Below, piece by piece: positions 29,203-38,303 of a stretch of DNA of 41,991 bases; the first letter of the stretch is position 1; every line of letters begins with the position of its first letter. The notes under the pieces were generated by a model. It did no database searches. It had not been told where the DNA came from and worked only from the letters and a program-made list of their open reading frames with translations. The stretch is from an uncultured Flavonifractor sp. (GTDB lineage Bacteria > Bacillota > Clostridia > Oscillospirales > Oscillospiraceae). The DNA is taken from assembly GCA_944385575.1 (NCBI GenBank), contig CALWXT010000008.1:1-41991 (forward strand), given 5' to 3'. A program made the translations under genes and the position numbers.

Positions 29203-30627
29203 ATGAAAAGCTCCATCAGCGCCGCGGAGGTACACAGGCAGTACAGCGAGGGGGTGTCCGCCTTCCGGCGGCAGATCCCCGATGCCGCCCTGCGCCAGAA
29301 ATTCACCCAGGAGGCCGACGTGTTTTTCCGGGCCTGTGCCCTGGGCGTGTGGCAGAGAGACGGCGCGGCCATTACGCCCCGCCATGTGGAATATTACAAC
29401 GCCATCTACGTCAAGGGCAATCCGGTGCCCTCCATCCTGTTCTGGGAGCTGTCATCCGCGGTACTGGAGTACCCCGGCTTCAAGGCTCCCGACTTTTTCG
29501 CCCGGATGCGGGCCTGTGATAAGGTCTCCGGCAGCAGCCTTGCCCGGCGGTTCATTGACCTGACCACCCTGATGCTGCTTTTGTTCGCGGCGGTGGATGA
29601 CCAGGTCAGTGAGGGGGAGGCCGGGTTTGTCAATTCCTGTGCTGACGCCCTCTCCGCCCTGTGTGACAGGGATGGACTGAAGGGAGAGAAGGCCCCTCTG
29701 GACGTAAAGGACTTTGTTACCCACCCGGCACCCCAGCCCCAGCAGGCCAAGGAGCAGCCCGTGGCGGAGACGCAGGAGGAAGCGGCAGCGGAGGAGGAGC
29801 CTGCCCCCACGCTGGAGGAGCTGCTGGCTGAGTTGGACGGGCTGTGCGGCCTGGAGAAGGTGAAGGCCGACGTCAAGAGCCTCATCAACCTGGTGAAGGT
29901 GCGTAAGCTCCGGCAGGAGCATAATCTGCCTGTGCCGCCCATGAGCCTCCATCTGGTCTTTATGGGCAACCCGGGCACCGGCAAGACCACCGTGGCCCGG
30001 CTGCTGGCCCAGATCTACAAGGCCATGGGCGTGTTGTCCAAGGGACAGCTGGTGGAGGTGGACCGCTCCGGCCTGGTGGCCGGCTTTGTGGGCCAGACGG
30101 CCATCAAGACCGGCGAGGTGATCCAGAAGGCCCTGGGCGGCGTGCTGTTCATCGACGAGGCCTACGCTCTGGCCAGTTCGGACAACGCCAACGACTTCGG
30201 CAAGGAGGCCATTGAGACCCTGCTCAAGGGCATGGAGGACCACCGGGCGGATCTGGTAGTCATCGTGGCGGGCTATACCGAGCTGATGGGCCGCTTCATC
30301 CACGCCAACCCGGGCCTGGAAAGCCGGTTCAACAAGTATTTTTACTTTGACGACTATACCGGGGATCAGCTCATGGAGATCTTTACCTCCATGTGTGCGA
30401 AGAACGGCTACACCCTGGACGAGAGCGGACGGACCTACGCCGCCAAACTGCTTCACGAGTTGTACGAGAACCGGGACGAGAACTTCGGCAACGCCCGGGA
30501 TGTGCGCAACCTGTTCGAGCGGGCGGTGGCCCGCCAGGCTGACCGGGTAGCCGTGCTGGAACACCCGGACAAGGAGGCCCTGATGGCCCTTACCGAGGCA
30601 GACCTAAAAGAAGCGGAAGAAGCATAA
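29203..30627 (+). CDS. AAA+ ATPase of the CbbX/SpoVK type with N-terminal helical domain
   Basis: A 474-residue cytosolic protein. The C-terminal two thirds is a CbbX/SpoVK-like AAA+ module: GLEKVKADVKSLINLV at its start, Walker A GNPGTGKTT (about 255-263), the GFVGQTAIKT pore-loop region, Walker B VLFIDEAYAL with Asp318 and Glu319, sensor 1 in VVIVAGY, arginine finger region NPGLESRFNKYFYFDDY, and sensor 2 GNARDVRNLFERA. The N-terminal ~170 residues are helical with a TerB-like segment (LMLLLFAAVDDQVSEGEAGFVN), joined by a Gln/Glu/Pro/Ala linker (~180-205). The ATG at 29203 follows GGAGGTG. CbbX remodels Rubisco and SpoVK acts in spore maturation; no such partner is adjacent here, so the client is unknown. 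Confidence 0.92.
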   Translation: MKSSISAAEVHRQYSEGVSAFRRQIPDAALRQKFTQEADVFFRACALGVWQRDGAAITPRHVEYYNAIYVKGNPVPSILFWELSSAVLEYPGFKAPDFFARMRACDKVSGSSLARRFIDLTTLMLLLFAAVDDQVSEGEAGFVNSCADALSALCDRDGLKGEKAPLDVKDFVTHPAPQPQQAKEQPVAETQEEAAAEEEPAPTLEELLAELDGLCGLEKVKADVKSLINLVKVRKLRQEHNLPVPPMSLHLVFMGNPGTGKTTVARLLAQIYKAMGVLSKGQLVEVDRSGLVAGFVGQTAIKTGEVIQKALGGVLFIDEAYALASSDNANDFGKEAIETLLKGMEDHRADLVVIVAGYTELMGRFIHANPGLESRFNKYFYFDDYTGDQLMEIFTSMCAKNGYTLDESGRTYAAKLLHELYENRDENFGNARDVRNLFERAVARQADRVAVLEHPDKEALMALTEADLKEAEEA

Positions 30628-30629
30628 GA

Positions 30630-30661
30630 AAGCCCCCCGCCGGAACTCCGGCGGGGGGCTT
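30630..30661. terminator. Bidirectional terminator after the AAA+ gene
   Basis: A 14-15 bp GC-rich stem (30630-30644 with 30647-30661) followed by TGTGTTTTA on the plus side and TTTCTTA on the minus side, in a 43-base convergent gap. Confidence 0.85.
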
Positions 30662-30670
30662 GTGTTTTAT

Positions 30671-32206
30671 TTAAGCATTGGCGGGCTTTTCCGCTTTCAC
30701 CAGCTTGATACAGGCGGCGATGACACCGAACAGGAACCAGTAGGTGAACATGTTCCGGGGATAGAACCAGGTGTACTCCGCCAGGCCGATGACACAGATG
30801 CCGCAGAATGCGCCGCCGACGGCGGCCAGTATCCGCTTTACCCGGGGATCGGCGGCGGCCTGGAAGGCCTTCACACTCTTTTTCAGCTGCCAGACCAGCA
30901 GGCCCAGGAAGGACAGGATGCCCCAAATGCCCGCCTCGCCCCACATCTGTAGGTAGTTGTTGTGGGTGTGGATGGGATAGGAGCCGTCAAAGTTGGTGGG
31001 ATAGGTCTGGAACACCTGCTTCATTACGTCACTGCCCAGGCCAACGCCGCGCACCCAGTAGTCCTTCATCAGGTTGGCGGTGGTGTCATAAATGGCAAAG
31101 CGGTACTGGGTAGAGGAGTCCTGGGTATTGCCAATGGTGAGGATGCGGTTATAGATAGTCTCCGGCAGGAAGGGGACGGCAGCCAGGCCCAGCACCAGGA
31201 GTACCGGGATCCACCGCCAGTCCAGCAGCGCCACAAAGACCAGCACCGCCAGCGCAAGGCCGATCCAGCTGGCCCGGCCGTAGGTAAAGCCGATGGCGGC
31301 CACACCCAGGCACAGGGAGATAAAGCTGAGCAGCTTGCCCCGCCAGCGGCAGTTGAGAAAGAGCGCCAGATCCAGCGGCAGCAGCATTTCCAGCTGCTCG
31401 GCGAAGTTGTTGGGATTGTCAAAGAAGGAGTAGACCCGGCCGGGCATACCGGCGTTGACCACCATATCCTGCTGGGAGGGAACCACTTCCACTCCGATAT
31501 AGCCCTGATAGCAGCCGTACAGGGCGGCCACCGACAGGCCCAGCACCGCCAGGGAGACCATCAGCTGGAGCTGTTCATACTTGTGGATGGAACTCACCAC
31601 CACCAGCACCAGCAGGAAGCTGGTCAGATGGAAGGCGAAGAACCGCAGGGACATGTGGGTGGACAGAGAGCCCAGCAGAGCCAGACAGATGAAGGCCATA
31701 TAGATGGTCATATAGGGGCCCAGGGTGTCCAGCTCCAGCCGATAGCTGCGCCGGGAGGCGCTGCCCACGATAAACAGGGCTGTCAGGGCCAGGGCGCCCA
31801 ACAAGGCGTAGGTGTTGTTCCACATGCTGTGGGGGGCCATCAGCATCACCATCATGAACAGGCCCATAAAGAAGAAGGAAGCGCCTCCCAGAGCGCGCAG
31901 CAGGCGGCAGAACAGGCTGGCCTCCCACACTGGGCGTCCGGCCTTGTACAGCGCCTTTACAATGGCGCAGGGGATGTTGATGATAGCGGTGAACAGACGG
32001 CAGGAAATGCTCCCCGTCCAGGCCTTGGACACCACGCCCTCCCGCCAGGCGAAGCGCCACAGGACGCTGCCTGACAGCAGGCGGCGCCAGCCCCGTTCCA
32101 GCGCCAGGCACAGCCGGTTGGCGCCGCTGTGGACGGCGGCGTTTTTCAGGCCCAGCCAGACGGCCAGGAAAAACCGCAGAATGATACTGCTTTCAGTAAT
32201 CGACAT
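30671..32206 (-). CDS. O-antigen ligase/polymerase-like membrane protein
   Basis: A 511-residue polytopic protein with about ten to twelve hydrophobic segments. It carries the Wzy_C/WaaL-type hallmarks: FTYGRASWIGLALAV in the middle and a long extracytoplasmic loop with YPIHTHNNYLQMWGEAGI, whose HxHNxxL element is the conserved part. Such proteins join or polymerise surface glycans on the outer face of the membrane. The N-terminal ~90 residues are amphipathic and less typical. It follows a glycosyltransferase gene by 21 bases, so both probably serve one exopolysaccharide or teichoic-acid-like glycan. AAGGAG lies 11 bases before the ATG at 32206. No flippase or further sugar genes are in the window. 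Confidence 0.9.
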   Translation of the reverse strand: MSITESSIILRFFLAVWLGLKNAAVHSGANRLCLALERGWRRLLSGSVLWRFAWREGVVSKAWTGSISCRLFTAIINIPCAIVKALYKAGRPVWEASLFCRLLRALGGASFFFMGLFMMVMLMAPHSMWNNTYALLGALALTALFIVGSASRRSYRLELDTLGPYMTIYMAFICLALLGSLSTHMSLRFFAFHLTSFLLVLVVVSSIHKYEQLQLMVSLAVLGLSVAALYGCYQGYIGVEVVPSQQDMVVNAGMPGRVYSFFDNPNNFAEQLEMLLPLDLALFLNCRWRGKLLSFISLCLGVAAIGFTYGRASWIGLALAVLVFVALLDWRWIPVLLVLGLAAVPFLPETIYNRILTIGNTQDSSTQYRFAIYDTTANLMKDYWVRGVGLGSDVMKQVFQTYPTNFDGSYPIHTHNNYLQMWGEAGIWGILSFLGLLVWQLKKSVKAFQAAADPRVKRILAAVGGAFCGICVIGLAEYTWFYPRNMFTYWFLFGVIAACIKLVKAEKPANA

Positions 32207-32227
32207 GGGCGAAACTACTCCTTGGAA

Positions 32228-33334
32228 TCAGTCGTGGAGCGCCTTTTCATAGACGCCGTAGGTGTTTTTGGCCATCTTGTGGACCTCGAACTTCTCCTGG
32301 ATGGTGCGCAGAGCGTTTTCCCGGCACTTGGCCGCAAAGGCGGGATCTTCCAGGAAGCACTTCATAGCCACTGCCATGGAATCGGGATTGTCGTACTCCA
32401 CCAGCATGCCACAGCCCGCCTCGTCGTTGACGATATCGGAGTTGCCGCCCATATCAGTGGCGATCACCGGCAGCCCGGCGGCCATGGCCTCGATGATAAG
32501 GAAGGACAGAGCCTCATGCTGGGAGGAGTTCACATACAGGTCGGAGCCCTTGTACAGATTCTTGATGTCCTTGCGGAAGCCGATGAATTTCACCTGCTCC
32601 TCCAGACCCAACTCCTTCACCTGCTCCTTGGAAGGCTCCAGCAGGGGGCCGTCCCCTGCCAGTACCAGGGTGAAGGGCACCGCCGTCAATTCGGTGAGCC
32701 GCTTGATGGAGTCGATCAGATATTTGTGGCCCTTGTCCTCAGCAAAGCGGGAGGCGCACAGCATGACGAACCGGTCCTCGGGCAGGCCCAGCTCGGCACG
32801 CATGGTGGACTCCGTGCGGTCGCCCGCCCATGCGTCCATATCCACCGCGTTGAAGATCACCTGGATTCGGTCGCCGCTCCAGCCGTTGGCAATGAGCTGT
32901 TCCTTGCCCTTGTTGCACACGGCGATCATCTGATCCTGTTTCTTGTCCATGAACCGGTTGGACAGCCGGGTGACGAAGTCGTTGGCCAGAACGAAGTGGT
33001 TGGTGTACACCACCCGGATCTTCTGGTTGTACTTCTTGGCCAGCAGGGCGGTGTAGTGCTCCCGCAGGTAGTGGCAGTGGACCAGGTCGATGTCCCACTC
33101 CTCGCAGAGCTTGGCCAGCTCCTTGGCGGCCTTCTTGTCGAACCGGCGGCGCATCTCCACCCGGCGGCAGGGCACTCCCATCTCCTCCAGCCGCTCTACC
33201 AGCAGCCCGCCCTCATTATAGGCAAAAAAGGGCTGCACCAGCCCGTCCTGGGACAGGTAGCGCACCAGAGTTTCCACATAGCGTTCTGTGCCGGCTTTTC
33301 CGGCAAAATTGAGCAGATAGAGCACCTTCATCAT
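32228..33334 (-). CDS. Glycosyltransferase family 4 (GT-B) protein
   Basis: A 368-residue cytoplasmic enzyme that moves a sugar from a nucleotide donor to a glycan or lipid acceptor. The N-terminal domain begins MMKVLYLLNFAGKAGTERYV, with the glycine loop KAGTE. The GT4 C-terminal part has LCASRFAEDKGHKYLIDSI, FIGFRKDIKNLYKGSDLYV and the donor-binding EALSFLIIEAMAAGLPVIAT (E-x7-E motif). There are no membrane segments. AAGGGGG lies 9 bases before the ATG at 33334, with a second ATG directly after it. It is co-transcribed with the O-antigen-ligase-like gene downstream. Sugar and acceptor cannot be read from the sequence. Confidence 0.93.
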   Translation of the reverse strand: MMKVLYLLNFAGKAGTERYVETLVRYLSQDGLVQPFFAYNEGGLLVERLEEMGVPCRRVEMRRRFDKKAAKELAKLCEEWDIDLVHCHYLREHYTALLAKKYNQKIRVVYTNHFVLANDFVTRLSNRFMDKKQDQMIAVCNKGKEQLIANGWSGDRIQVIFNAVDMDAWAGDRTESTMRAELGLPEDRFVMLCASRFAEDKGHKYLIDSIKRLTELTAVPFTLVLAGDGPLLEPSKEQVKELGLEEQVKFIGFRKDIKNLYKGSDLYVNSSQHEALSFLIIEAMAAGLPVIATDMGGNSDIVNDEAGCGMLVEYDNPDSMAVAMKCFLEDPAFAAKCRENALRTIQEKFEVHKMAKNTYGVYEKALHD

Positions 33335-33372
33335 GGAAGGATACCCCCTTTTTTGATATTTCAGCGCCTCCT

Positions 33373-33401
33373 ATTTTACAGGAAACAGCCGGGGAAATCA
33401 A
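33373..33401 (-). promoter_or_regulatory. Candidate promoter of the glycan operon
   Basis: On the minus strand TTGATT (33401-33396), 17 bases, TAAAAT (33378-33373). The -35 overlaps the stop codon of the CPBP gene upstream, so read-through may add to expression. Confidence 0.5.
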
Positions 33402-34354
33402 GGCGCAGTTGGCAGCAGGTAGGACACGCACAGGGCCAGGGCGACCAGACAGAAGCAGATCACCCCCGGGTTTTCGAAAAACACCCGCCACTTCCAGCCT
33501 GTGCTCAGTGAAACGGTGCCGGGCGCGAAGCGTAGGTCCCGCCGCAGGGCGAGGAAGAACACGATGCCCAGAATAATAGCGCCCAGCACTAGAATGGCCA
33601 GGAGCATCGTTCCGATCTCCCCCAGGGGCTCCAAAAGGGGGATGAGCCCTACGGAGATAAAGTTGATCATGGCGTGGAGCAGAATATTTTGCCAGATTCG
33701 TCCGGTGCGCAGGGCGATATAGCCCAGCACCAGGCCGATGACGAAGGCGTAGAACAGCTGATTCAGATTGCCGTGAAACAGGCCGAAGCACAGAGCCGAG
33801 GTCAGCAGGGCGAACCGGTCGCCATAGGGCCGCAGCCGGTTCAGCAGCAGCCTGCGGAACATCACTTCCTCCGCCACCGGTGCGATGACGCAGCCCAGCA
33901 GGATATTGAGCAGGATCGGGTAGGTGCCAATCTGTTCCACCGGATTGGTCACTGCCTCTCCCCGCAGCAGGCCGATGAGACCTGTCAGGGCCAGGGTGAG
34001 GTAGTTGGCCAGATACATGGCGCACAGGCAGATCACATAGCACTGAAAGAAGCGGGCAGGGCCCAGAGGCCGGGCTTCCGGACGGGGCGGGGCGGGAACG
34101 GTGCGGATCACCAGGCAGAAAAGAGGAAAGCCGACCCCGTAGACCGAGAACACCGAGAGCGCCCACAAAAAGACGGGGTCAGCCAGCAGGCCGGGTGCCA
34201 GCAGAGCTACCGGCACCGCTGCCGCTACCTGGACGACGATCATGGCAATCGTCTGGGCGAACAACGCCCAGCCCAGCCGGGAAAAATATTGGCAGTGGGC
34301 GCACAATATTTCGGGATTTGGTCTGTTCAAAGGGCTGATACGCCAGTCTTCCAT
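33398..34354 (-). CDS. CPBP family intramembrane glutamic endopeptidase
   Basis: A 318-residue membrane protein with about eight hydrophobic segments and the three CPBP/Rce1-like motifs: APVAEEVMFRRLLL (EExxxR), CFGLFHGNLNQLFYAF (FxxxH) and HAMINF (HxxxN/B). These residues form the intramembrane glutamate-protease site. The N-terminal 30 residues are soluble and include CAHC. In Gram-positive bacteria, such proteins act in bacteriocin self-immunity, peptide maturation or regulation; no bacteriocin gene is adjacent, so the role is open. GGAGG lies 9 bases before the ATG at 34354. It diverges from nrdJ and is followed at 63 bases by the glycosyltransferase operon. Confidence 0.9.
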   Translation of the reverse strand: MEDWRISPLNRPNPEILCAHCQYFSRLGWALFAQTIAMIVVQVAAAVPVALLAPGLLADPVFLWALSVFSVYGVGFPLFCLVIRTVPAPPRPEARPLGPARFFQCYVICLCAMYLANYLTLALTGLIGLLRGEAVTNPVEQIGTYPILLNILLGCVIAPVAEEVMFRRLLLNRLRPYGDRFALLTSALCFGLFHGNLNQLFYAFVIGLVLGYIALRTGRIWQNILLHAMINFISVGLIPLLEPLGEIGTMLLAILVLGAIILGIVFFLALRRDLRFAPGTVSLSTGWKWRVFFENPGVICFCLVALALCVSYLLPTAP

Positions 34355-34390
34355 AGGGTTTCCTCCACAAAAGGCAGAACATTTTCCTTT

Positions 34391-34419
34391 ATTATATCAG
34401 GAAAGATGTAAGGGGACAA
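34391..34419 (-). promoter_or_regulatory. Promoter of the CPBP protease gene
   Basis: On the minus strand TTGTCC (34419-34414), 17 bases, TATAAT (34396-34391), about 37 bases before the start codon. Confidence 0.62.
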
Positions 34420-34431
34420 GGAACAAAATAT

Positions 34432-34459
34432 TTGACAAGCTGTGTTTCTGTGATACAAT
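34432..34459 (+). promoter_or_regulatory. Promoter of nrdJ
   Basis: TTGACA (34432-34437), 16 bases, TACAAT (34454-34459). The predicted leader is only about 33 bases, too short for a cobalamin riboswitch. Confidence 0.75.
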
Positions 34460-34498
34460 ATCTTGTGCTATGTAGAAAATTCGGGAGGAGAGAAAACC

Positions 34499-36805
34499 AT
34501 GCCCATATCTGATAACGCCAAGGCAGTGCTGGAGCGGCGCTACCTGGCCCGGGACGAGCAGGGGAACCCCACAGAGACGGTGGACGGCCTGTTCCGCCGG
34601 GTGGCCAACGCCATTGCCGAGGGCGACCGCCATTTTGATCCCAAGGCCGACGTGGTGGCCACTGCCAAGCGCTTTTACGAAATGATGACCAACCTGGACT
34701 TTCTGCCCAATTCCCCCACCCTGATGAATGCGGGCCGGCCTCTGGGTCAGCTGTCCGCCTGCTTCGTGCTGCCGGTGGCCGACTCTATGGAGGATATTTT
34801 TGACGCCATCAAGAACGCGGCCCTCATCCACAAGAGCGGCGGCGGCACCGGCTTCTCCTTCTCCCGTCTGCGGCCCAAGGGCTCCACGGTGAATTCCACC
34901 GGCGGCGTGGCCAGCGGCCCCATCTCCTTTATGAAGGTGTTCAACGCCGCCACCGAGGCGGTGAAGCAGGGCGGCACCCGCCGGGGCGCCAACATGGGTA
35001 TCCTGCGGGTGGATCACCCCGACATCATGGAGTTCATCACCTGCAAGAACGACACCAGCGAGATCACCAACTTCAACATCTCCGTGGGCATCACCGAGGC
35101 CTTCATGGAGGCGGCGGGAAAGAACGCCATGTACGACCTGGTGGACCCCGCGACCGGCCGGGTCACCGGCCAGCTCAACGCCAAGGAGGTCTTTGACACC
35201 ATCGTGACCTCCGCCTGGCAGACTGGCGAGCCGGGCATCATCTTCCTGGACCGGCTCAACCGGGACAATGCGGTGCCTGGCCAGGGTGAGATCGAGTCCA
35301 CCAACCCCTGCGGCGAGCAGCCCCTGCTGCCCTATGAGAGCTGCAACCTGGGCTCCATCAACCTGGTCAACCACATTACCAAGACGGTGGCGGGCTGGGT
35401 GCTGGACCGGGCCAAGCTGGAGCAGACCATCCGCACCGCCGTCCACTTCCTGGACAACGTCATTGAGGTCAACCAGTACCCCCTGCCCGAGATCGACCAG
35501 ATGACCCGCTCCACCCGGAAGATCGGCCTGGGTGTCATGGGCTTTGCCGACATGCTACTCTACATGGGCGTGCCCTACAACAGCGAGGAGGGCGTGGCCC
35601 TGGCCCGGGAGATCATGGACACCATCAACACCATCGGCCACCAGGAGAGCGAGCGGCTGGCCGAGGCCCGGGGTGCCTTCCCTCTCTTTGAGCAGAGCAT
35701 CTTCAAGGATGGCAAGCCTATCCGCAACGCTACCGTTACCACCATTGCTCCCACCGGCACCCTGTCCATTATTGCCGGCGTGTCCTCCGGCGTGGAGCCT
35801 GTATTTGCTTACGCCTACATCCGCAACGTCATGGACAACACCCACCTCATCGAGACCAACCAGATCCTGAAGGACAAGCTGGTGGAAGCGGGGATCTACT
35901 CCGACGAGCTGATGCAGAAGATCGTGGAGCAGGGTTCTCTGGCCCATGTGGACGGCATCCCCGACGAGATCAAGCGGGTGTTCGTCTGCGCCCACGATGT
36001 TTCTCCCATCTGGCATGTGCGGATGCAGGCCGCCTTCCAGGAGTACACCGACAACGCGGTGAGCAAGACGGTGAACTTCCCCAACTCCGCCACCAAGGAG
36101 GAGGTGGCCGAGGTCTACCGTCTGGCCTTCACTCTGGGCTGCAAGGGTACCACCATCTACCGGGACGGCAGCCGCAATGAGCAGGTGCTCAACATCGGCA
36201 AGGTCAACGACGGCAAGGAAGCCCCCGCACCCACCGGCCGCGTGTGTGAGGAGTGCCAGGTACCCCAGGAGGAGTACGGTCACATCTTGCCCCGTCCCCG
36301 CCCCGCGGTGACCACCGGCTTTACCGAGAAGGTGCGCATCGGCTGCGGCAACCTGTATATCACCGTCAACTATGATGAGAACGGTATCTGCGAGGTGTTC
36401 ACCAACACCGGCCGGGCCGGCGGCTGTCCCAGCCAGAGCGAGGCTACCGCCCGCCTGGTGAGCGTGGGCATCCGCTCCGGCATGGACCCCAAGGAGATCA
36501 TCCAGCAGCTCAAGGGCATCCGCTGCCCCTCCTGCCTGCGGCAGGCCGGGGTGCCGGTGACCTCCTGCCCCGACGCCATTGCCAAGGCCCTGGAGAAGGT
36601 GCTGAAGGTGTCCCAGAGCGGCGGCCATGAGCCCGTTCCCGCCCCTATCAGCGCCACCGCCAAGGCTGCGGCGCCCATTCCCCGGCCGGGTATGACCCCC
36701 GCTGAGGCCAAGCTGGCCAAGTTCTGCCCCGAGTGCGGAGCGCGGCTGGAGCATGAGGGCGGCTGCGTCACCTGCCGTGACTGCGGCTACTCCAAGTGCG
36801 GATAA
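34499..36805 (+). CDS. nrdJ: Adenosylcobalamin-dependent (class II) ribonucleotide reductase
   Basis: This enzyme makes deoxyribonucleotides using coenzyme B12 as radical source, with or without oxygen. The 768-residue protein has the N-terminal NSPTLMNAGRPLGQLSACF with the redox Cys88, the catalytic loop NPCGE (Asn269, Cys271, Glu273), the partner cysteine Cys282 (ESCNLGS), and the phosphate-binding TIAPTGTLSI. The C-terminal tail has NrdJ-type zinc/redox cysteines: CEECQVP, IRCPSCLRQAG and a final CPECGARLEHEGGCVTCRDCG. The ATG at 34499 follows GGGAGGAG. It is a single gene with its own promoter and terminator. No NrdR box is obvious to me. The host needs cobalamin by synthesis or uptake. 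Confidence 0.97.
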   Translation: MPISDNAKAVLERRYLARDEQGNPTETVDGLFRRVANAIAEGDRHFDPKADVVATAKRFYEMMTNLDFLPNSPTLMNAGRPLGQLSACFVLPVADSMEDIFDAIKNAALIHKSGGGTGFSFSRLRPKGSTVNSTGGVASGPISFMKVFNAATEAVKQGGTRRGANMGILRVDHPDIMEFITCKNDTSEITNFNISVGITEAFMEAAGKNAMYDLVDPATGRVTGQLNAKEVFDTIVTSAWQTGEPGIIFLDRLNRDNAVPGQGEIESTNPCGEQPLLPYESCNLGSINLVNHITKTVAGWVLDRAKLEQTIRTAVHFLDNVIEVNQYPLPEIDQMTRSTRKIGLGVMGFADMLLYMGVPYNSEEGVALAREIMDTINTIGHQESERLAEARGAFPLFEQSIFKDGKPIRNATVTTIAPTGTLSIIAGVSSGVEPVFAYAYIRNVMDNTHLIETNQILKDKLVEAGIYSDELMQKIVEQGSLAHVDGIPDEIKRVFVCAHDVSPIWHVRMQAAFQEYTDNAVSKTVNFPNSATKEEVAEVYRLAFTLGCKGTTIYRDGSRNEQVLNIGKVNDGKEAPAPTGRVCEECQVPQEEYGHILPRPRPAVTTGFTEKVRIGCGNLYITVNYDENGICEVFTNTGRAGGCPSQSEATARLVSVGIRSGMDPKEIIQQLKGIRCPSCLRQAGVPVTSCPDAIAKALEKVLKVSQSGGHEPVPAPISATAKAAAPIPRPGMTPAEAKLAKFCPECGARLEHEGGCVTCRDCGYSKCG

Positions 36806-36815
36806 GAGAAAATAG

Positions 36816-36856
36816 AAAACCGCCCCGCGTCCGATCAGGACGCGGGGCGGTTTTTT
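36816..36856. terminator. Bidirectional terminator between nrdJ and the MATE gene
   Basis: A perfect 17-bp stem (36816-36832 with 36838-36854), AAAA on the left and TTTTTT on the right. Confidence 0.95.
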
Positions 36857-36860
36857 ATTG

Positions 36861-38225
36861 TCAGGGCTGTGCATCCAGCGGGTCCACCACAGTACGGAAG
36901 GTGTGGCGGAGGAACGCGACGCTCAGACAGACGGCGGCCACCTCGGCGATGGGGAAGGCCAGCCAGACCAGATCCAGATTCCCGGTGAGGGAGAGCAGGA
37001 AGGCGGCGGGCAGCAGCACCACCAGTTGACGGATGATGGAGATAAACATGCTCAGCACGCCGCTGCCCAGGGCCTGGAAGGTGGAGGAGCAGATCACGTT
37101 GAAGCCGGCGAACACGAAGCACAGGCTGATGATCCGCAGGGCGGGCACGCCGATGCGCAGCATGTCGGCCGAGGCTTCGAAGATGCCCAGAATAGGGGCG
37201 GGGAACAGCTGGATGACAGCCAGACCCACCAGCATGATACCCACCGCCAGCAGGGCGCCGAAGCGGACGGCCTCCACCAGACGCTTTTTCTTCCGGGCAC
37301 CGTAATTGTAGGAGACGATGGGCACCAGTCCGTTGTTCAGACCGAACACAGGCATGAACACAAAGCTCTGAAGCTTGAAGTAGACGTTGAATACCGCCAC
37401 CGCCGTGGAGGTGAAGGAAATGAGAATCAGGTTCATGCCGAAGGTCATGATGGAGCTGATGGAGTTGAGGACGATGGTGGGCACACCCACGCTGTAGATC
37501 TGGCGGATGATCCGGCCACTGGGCTGGAAGCCCTTCAGGGTGGGCTGAATATCGTGGTTGCAGGTGATGTTGAAGACCAGCGCCAGAATGGCGGCCACGA
37601 TCTGGCCCAATACAGTGGCAGCGGCTGCGCCGGCCACACCCATTTTGGGGAAGGGCCCCAGGCCGAAGATAAGCACCGGGTCCATAACGATGTTGATGAC
37701 GGCACCCACGCCCTGGGTGATCATGGTGTGGAAGGTGCGGCCGGTGGACTGGAGCAGACGCTCGAACATGACCTCCAGGAAGATGCCGAAGGACAGTCCG
37801 CCGCAGATCCGCAGGTAAGCAGCGCCCTGCCGGGCGATCTCCGGAGTGGCCTTTTGCAGCTCAAAGAAGGGCTGGGCGAACAGCAGGGCGATGGCCATAA
37901 AGACCACCGAGCTGATGGCTGCCAGCAGTACCCCGTTTTCCGCCGAGCGGTTGGCCGTCTCCTGGTCTTTGGCGCCCAGACTGCGGGAGAGCAGGGCATT
38001 GACACCTACGCCGGTACCCACCGATACGGCGATCATCAGGTTCTGAAAGGGGAAGGCCATGCCCACTGCCGTCAGAGCATCCTCGCTGATCTTGGCCACA
38101 AAGTAGCTGTCCACCACATTGTAAAGAGCCTGGACCAGCATGGAGATCATCATGGGCAAAGACATGGAGAGAACCAGCCGTTTGATCGGCATGACTCCCA
38201 TCTTGTTCTCGCTCGCTTGTGACAT
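36861..38225 (-). CDS. MATE family efflux transporter
   Basis: A 454-residue exporter with about twelve membrane segments in two MatE halves. It has the DinF/NorM-like N-terminus PIKRLVLSMSLPMMISMLVQALYNVVDSYFVAKI, the GTGVGVNALLSRSLGAKD loop, and the second-half match FGLNNGLVPIVSYNYGARKKKRL. Such pumps expel cationic drugs or metabolites in exchange for Na+ or H+. GGAGG lies 6 bases before the ATG at 38225. It is a single gene behind a strong promoter with a palindrome over the start site and a hairpin in the leader. No regulator gene is adjacent. The substrate is unknown. Confidence 0.94.
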   Translation of the reverse strand: MSQASENKMGVMPIKRLVLSMSLPMMISMLVQALYNVVDSYFVAKISEDALTAVGMAFPFQNLMIAVSVGTGVGVNALLSRSLGAKDQETANRSAENGVLLAAISSVVFMAIALLFAQPFFELQKATPEIARQGAAYLRICGGLSFGIFLEVMFERLLQSTGRTFHTMITQGVGAVINIVMDPVLIFGLGPFPKMGVAGAAAATVLGQIVAAILALVFNITCNHDIQPTLKGFQPSGRIIRQIYSVGVPTIVLNSISSIMTFGMNLILISFTSTAVAVFNVYFKLQSFVFMPVFGLNNGLVPIVSYNYGARKKKRLVEAVRFGALLAVGIMLVGLAVIQLFPAPILGIFEASADMLRIGVPALRIISLCFVFAGFNVICSSTFQALGSGVLSMFISIIRQLVVLLPAAFLLSLTGNLDLVWLAFPIAEVAAVCLSVAFLRHTFRTVVDPLDAQP

Positions 38226-38250
38226 AATCCGCCTCCTGCCGCAAAATAGA

Positions 38251-38271
38251 ACCGCAGCATACCGCTGCGGT
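38251..38271 (-). other. Hairpin in the MATE mRNA leader
   Basis: ACCGCAGC (38251-38258) pairs with GCTGCGGT (38264-38271) around a 5-base loop, 26 bases before the start codon. It could affect mRNA stability; no T-run follows. Confidence 0.5.
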
Positions 38272-38284
38272 CAAATACACACGT

Positions 38285-38303
38285 ATTAGGAACGAATCCT
38301 TAT
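38285..38303. promoter_or_regulatory. Possible operator at the MATE promoter
   Basis: ATTAGGA (38285-38291) and TCCTTAT (38297-38303) form a near-perfect inverted repeat (6 of 7 pairs) around 5 bases. It overlaps the -10 edge and predicted start, the place of a MarR- or TetR-type repressor site. The regulator is not in the window. Confidence 0.42.

Noticed and set aside
33398-34354. Bacteriocin immunity function for the CPBP protein
   Set aside because: No small double-glycine leader peptide or bacteriocin transporter is adjacent, so only the family is claimed.
34460-34498. Cobalamin riboswitch upstream of nrdJ
   Set aside because: The predicted leader is about 33 bases, far too short for that structure.
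36858-38222. A 454-codon plus-strand frame opposite the MATE gene
   Set aside because: Exact antisense of the MATE gene with His/Asp/Gly-rich composition and no start signal.
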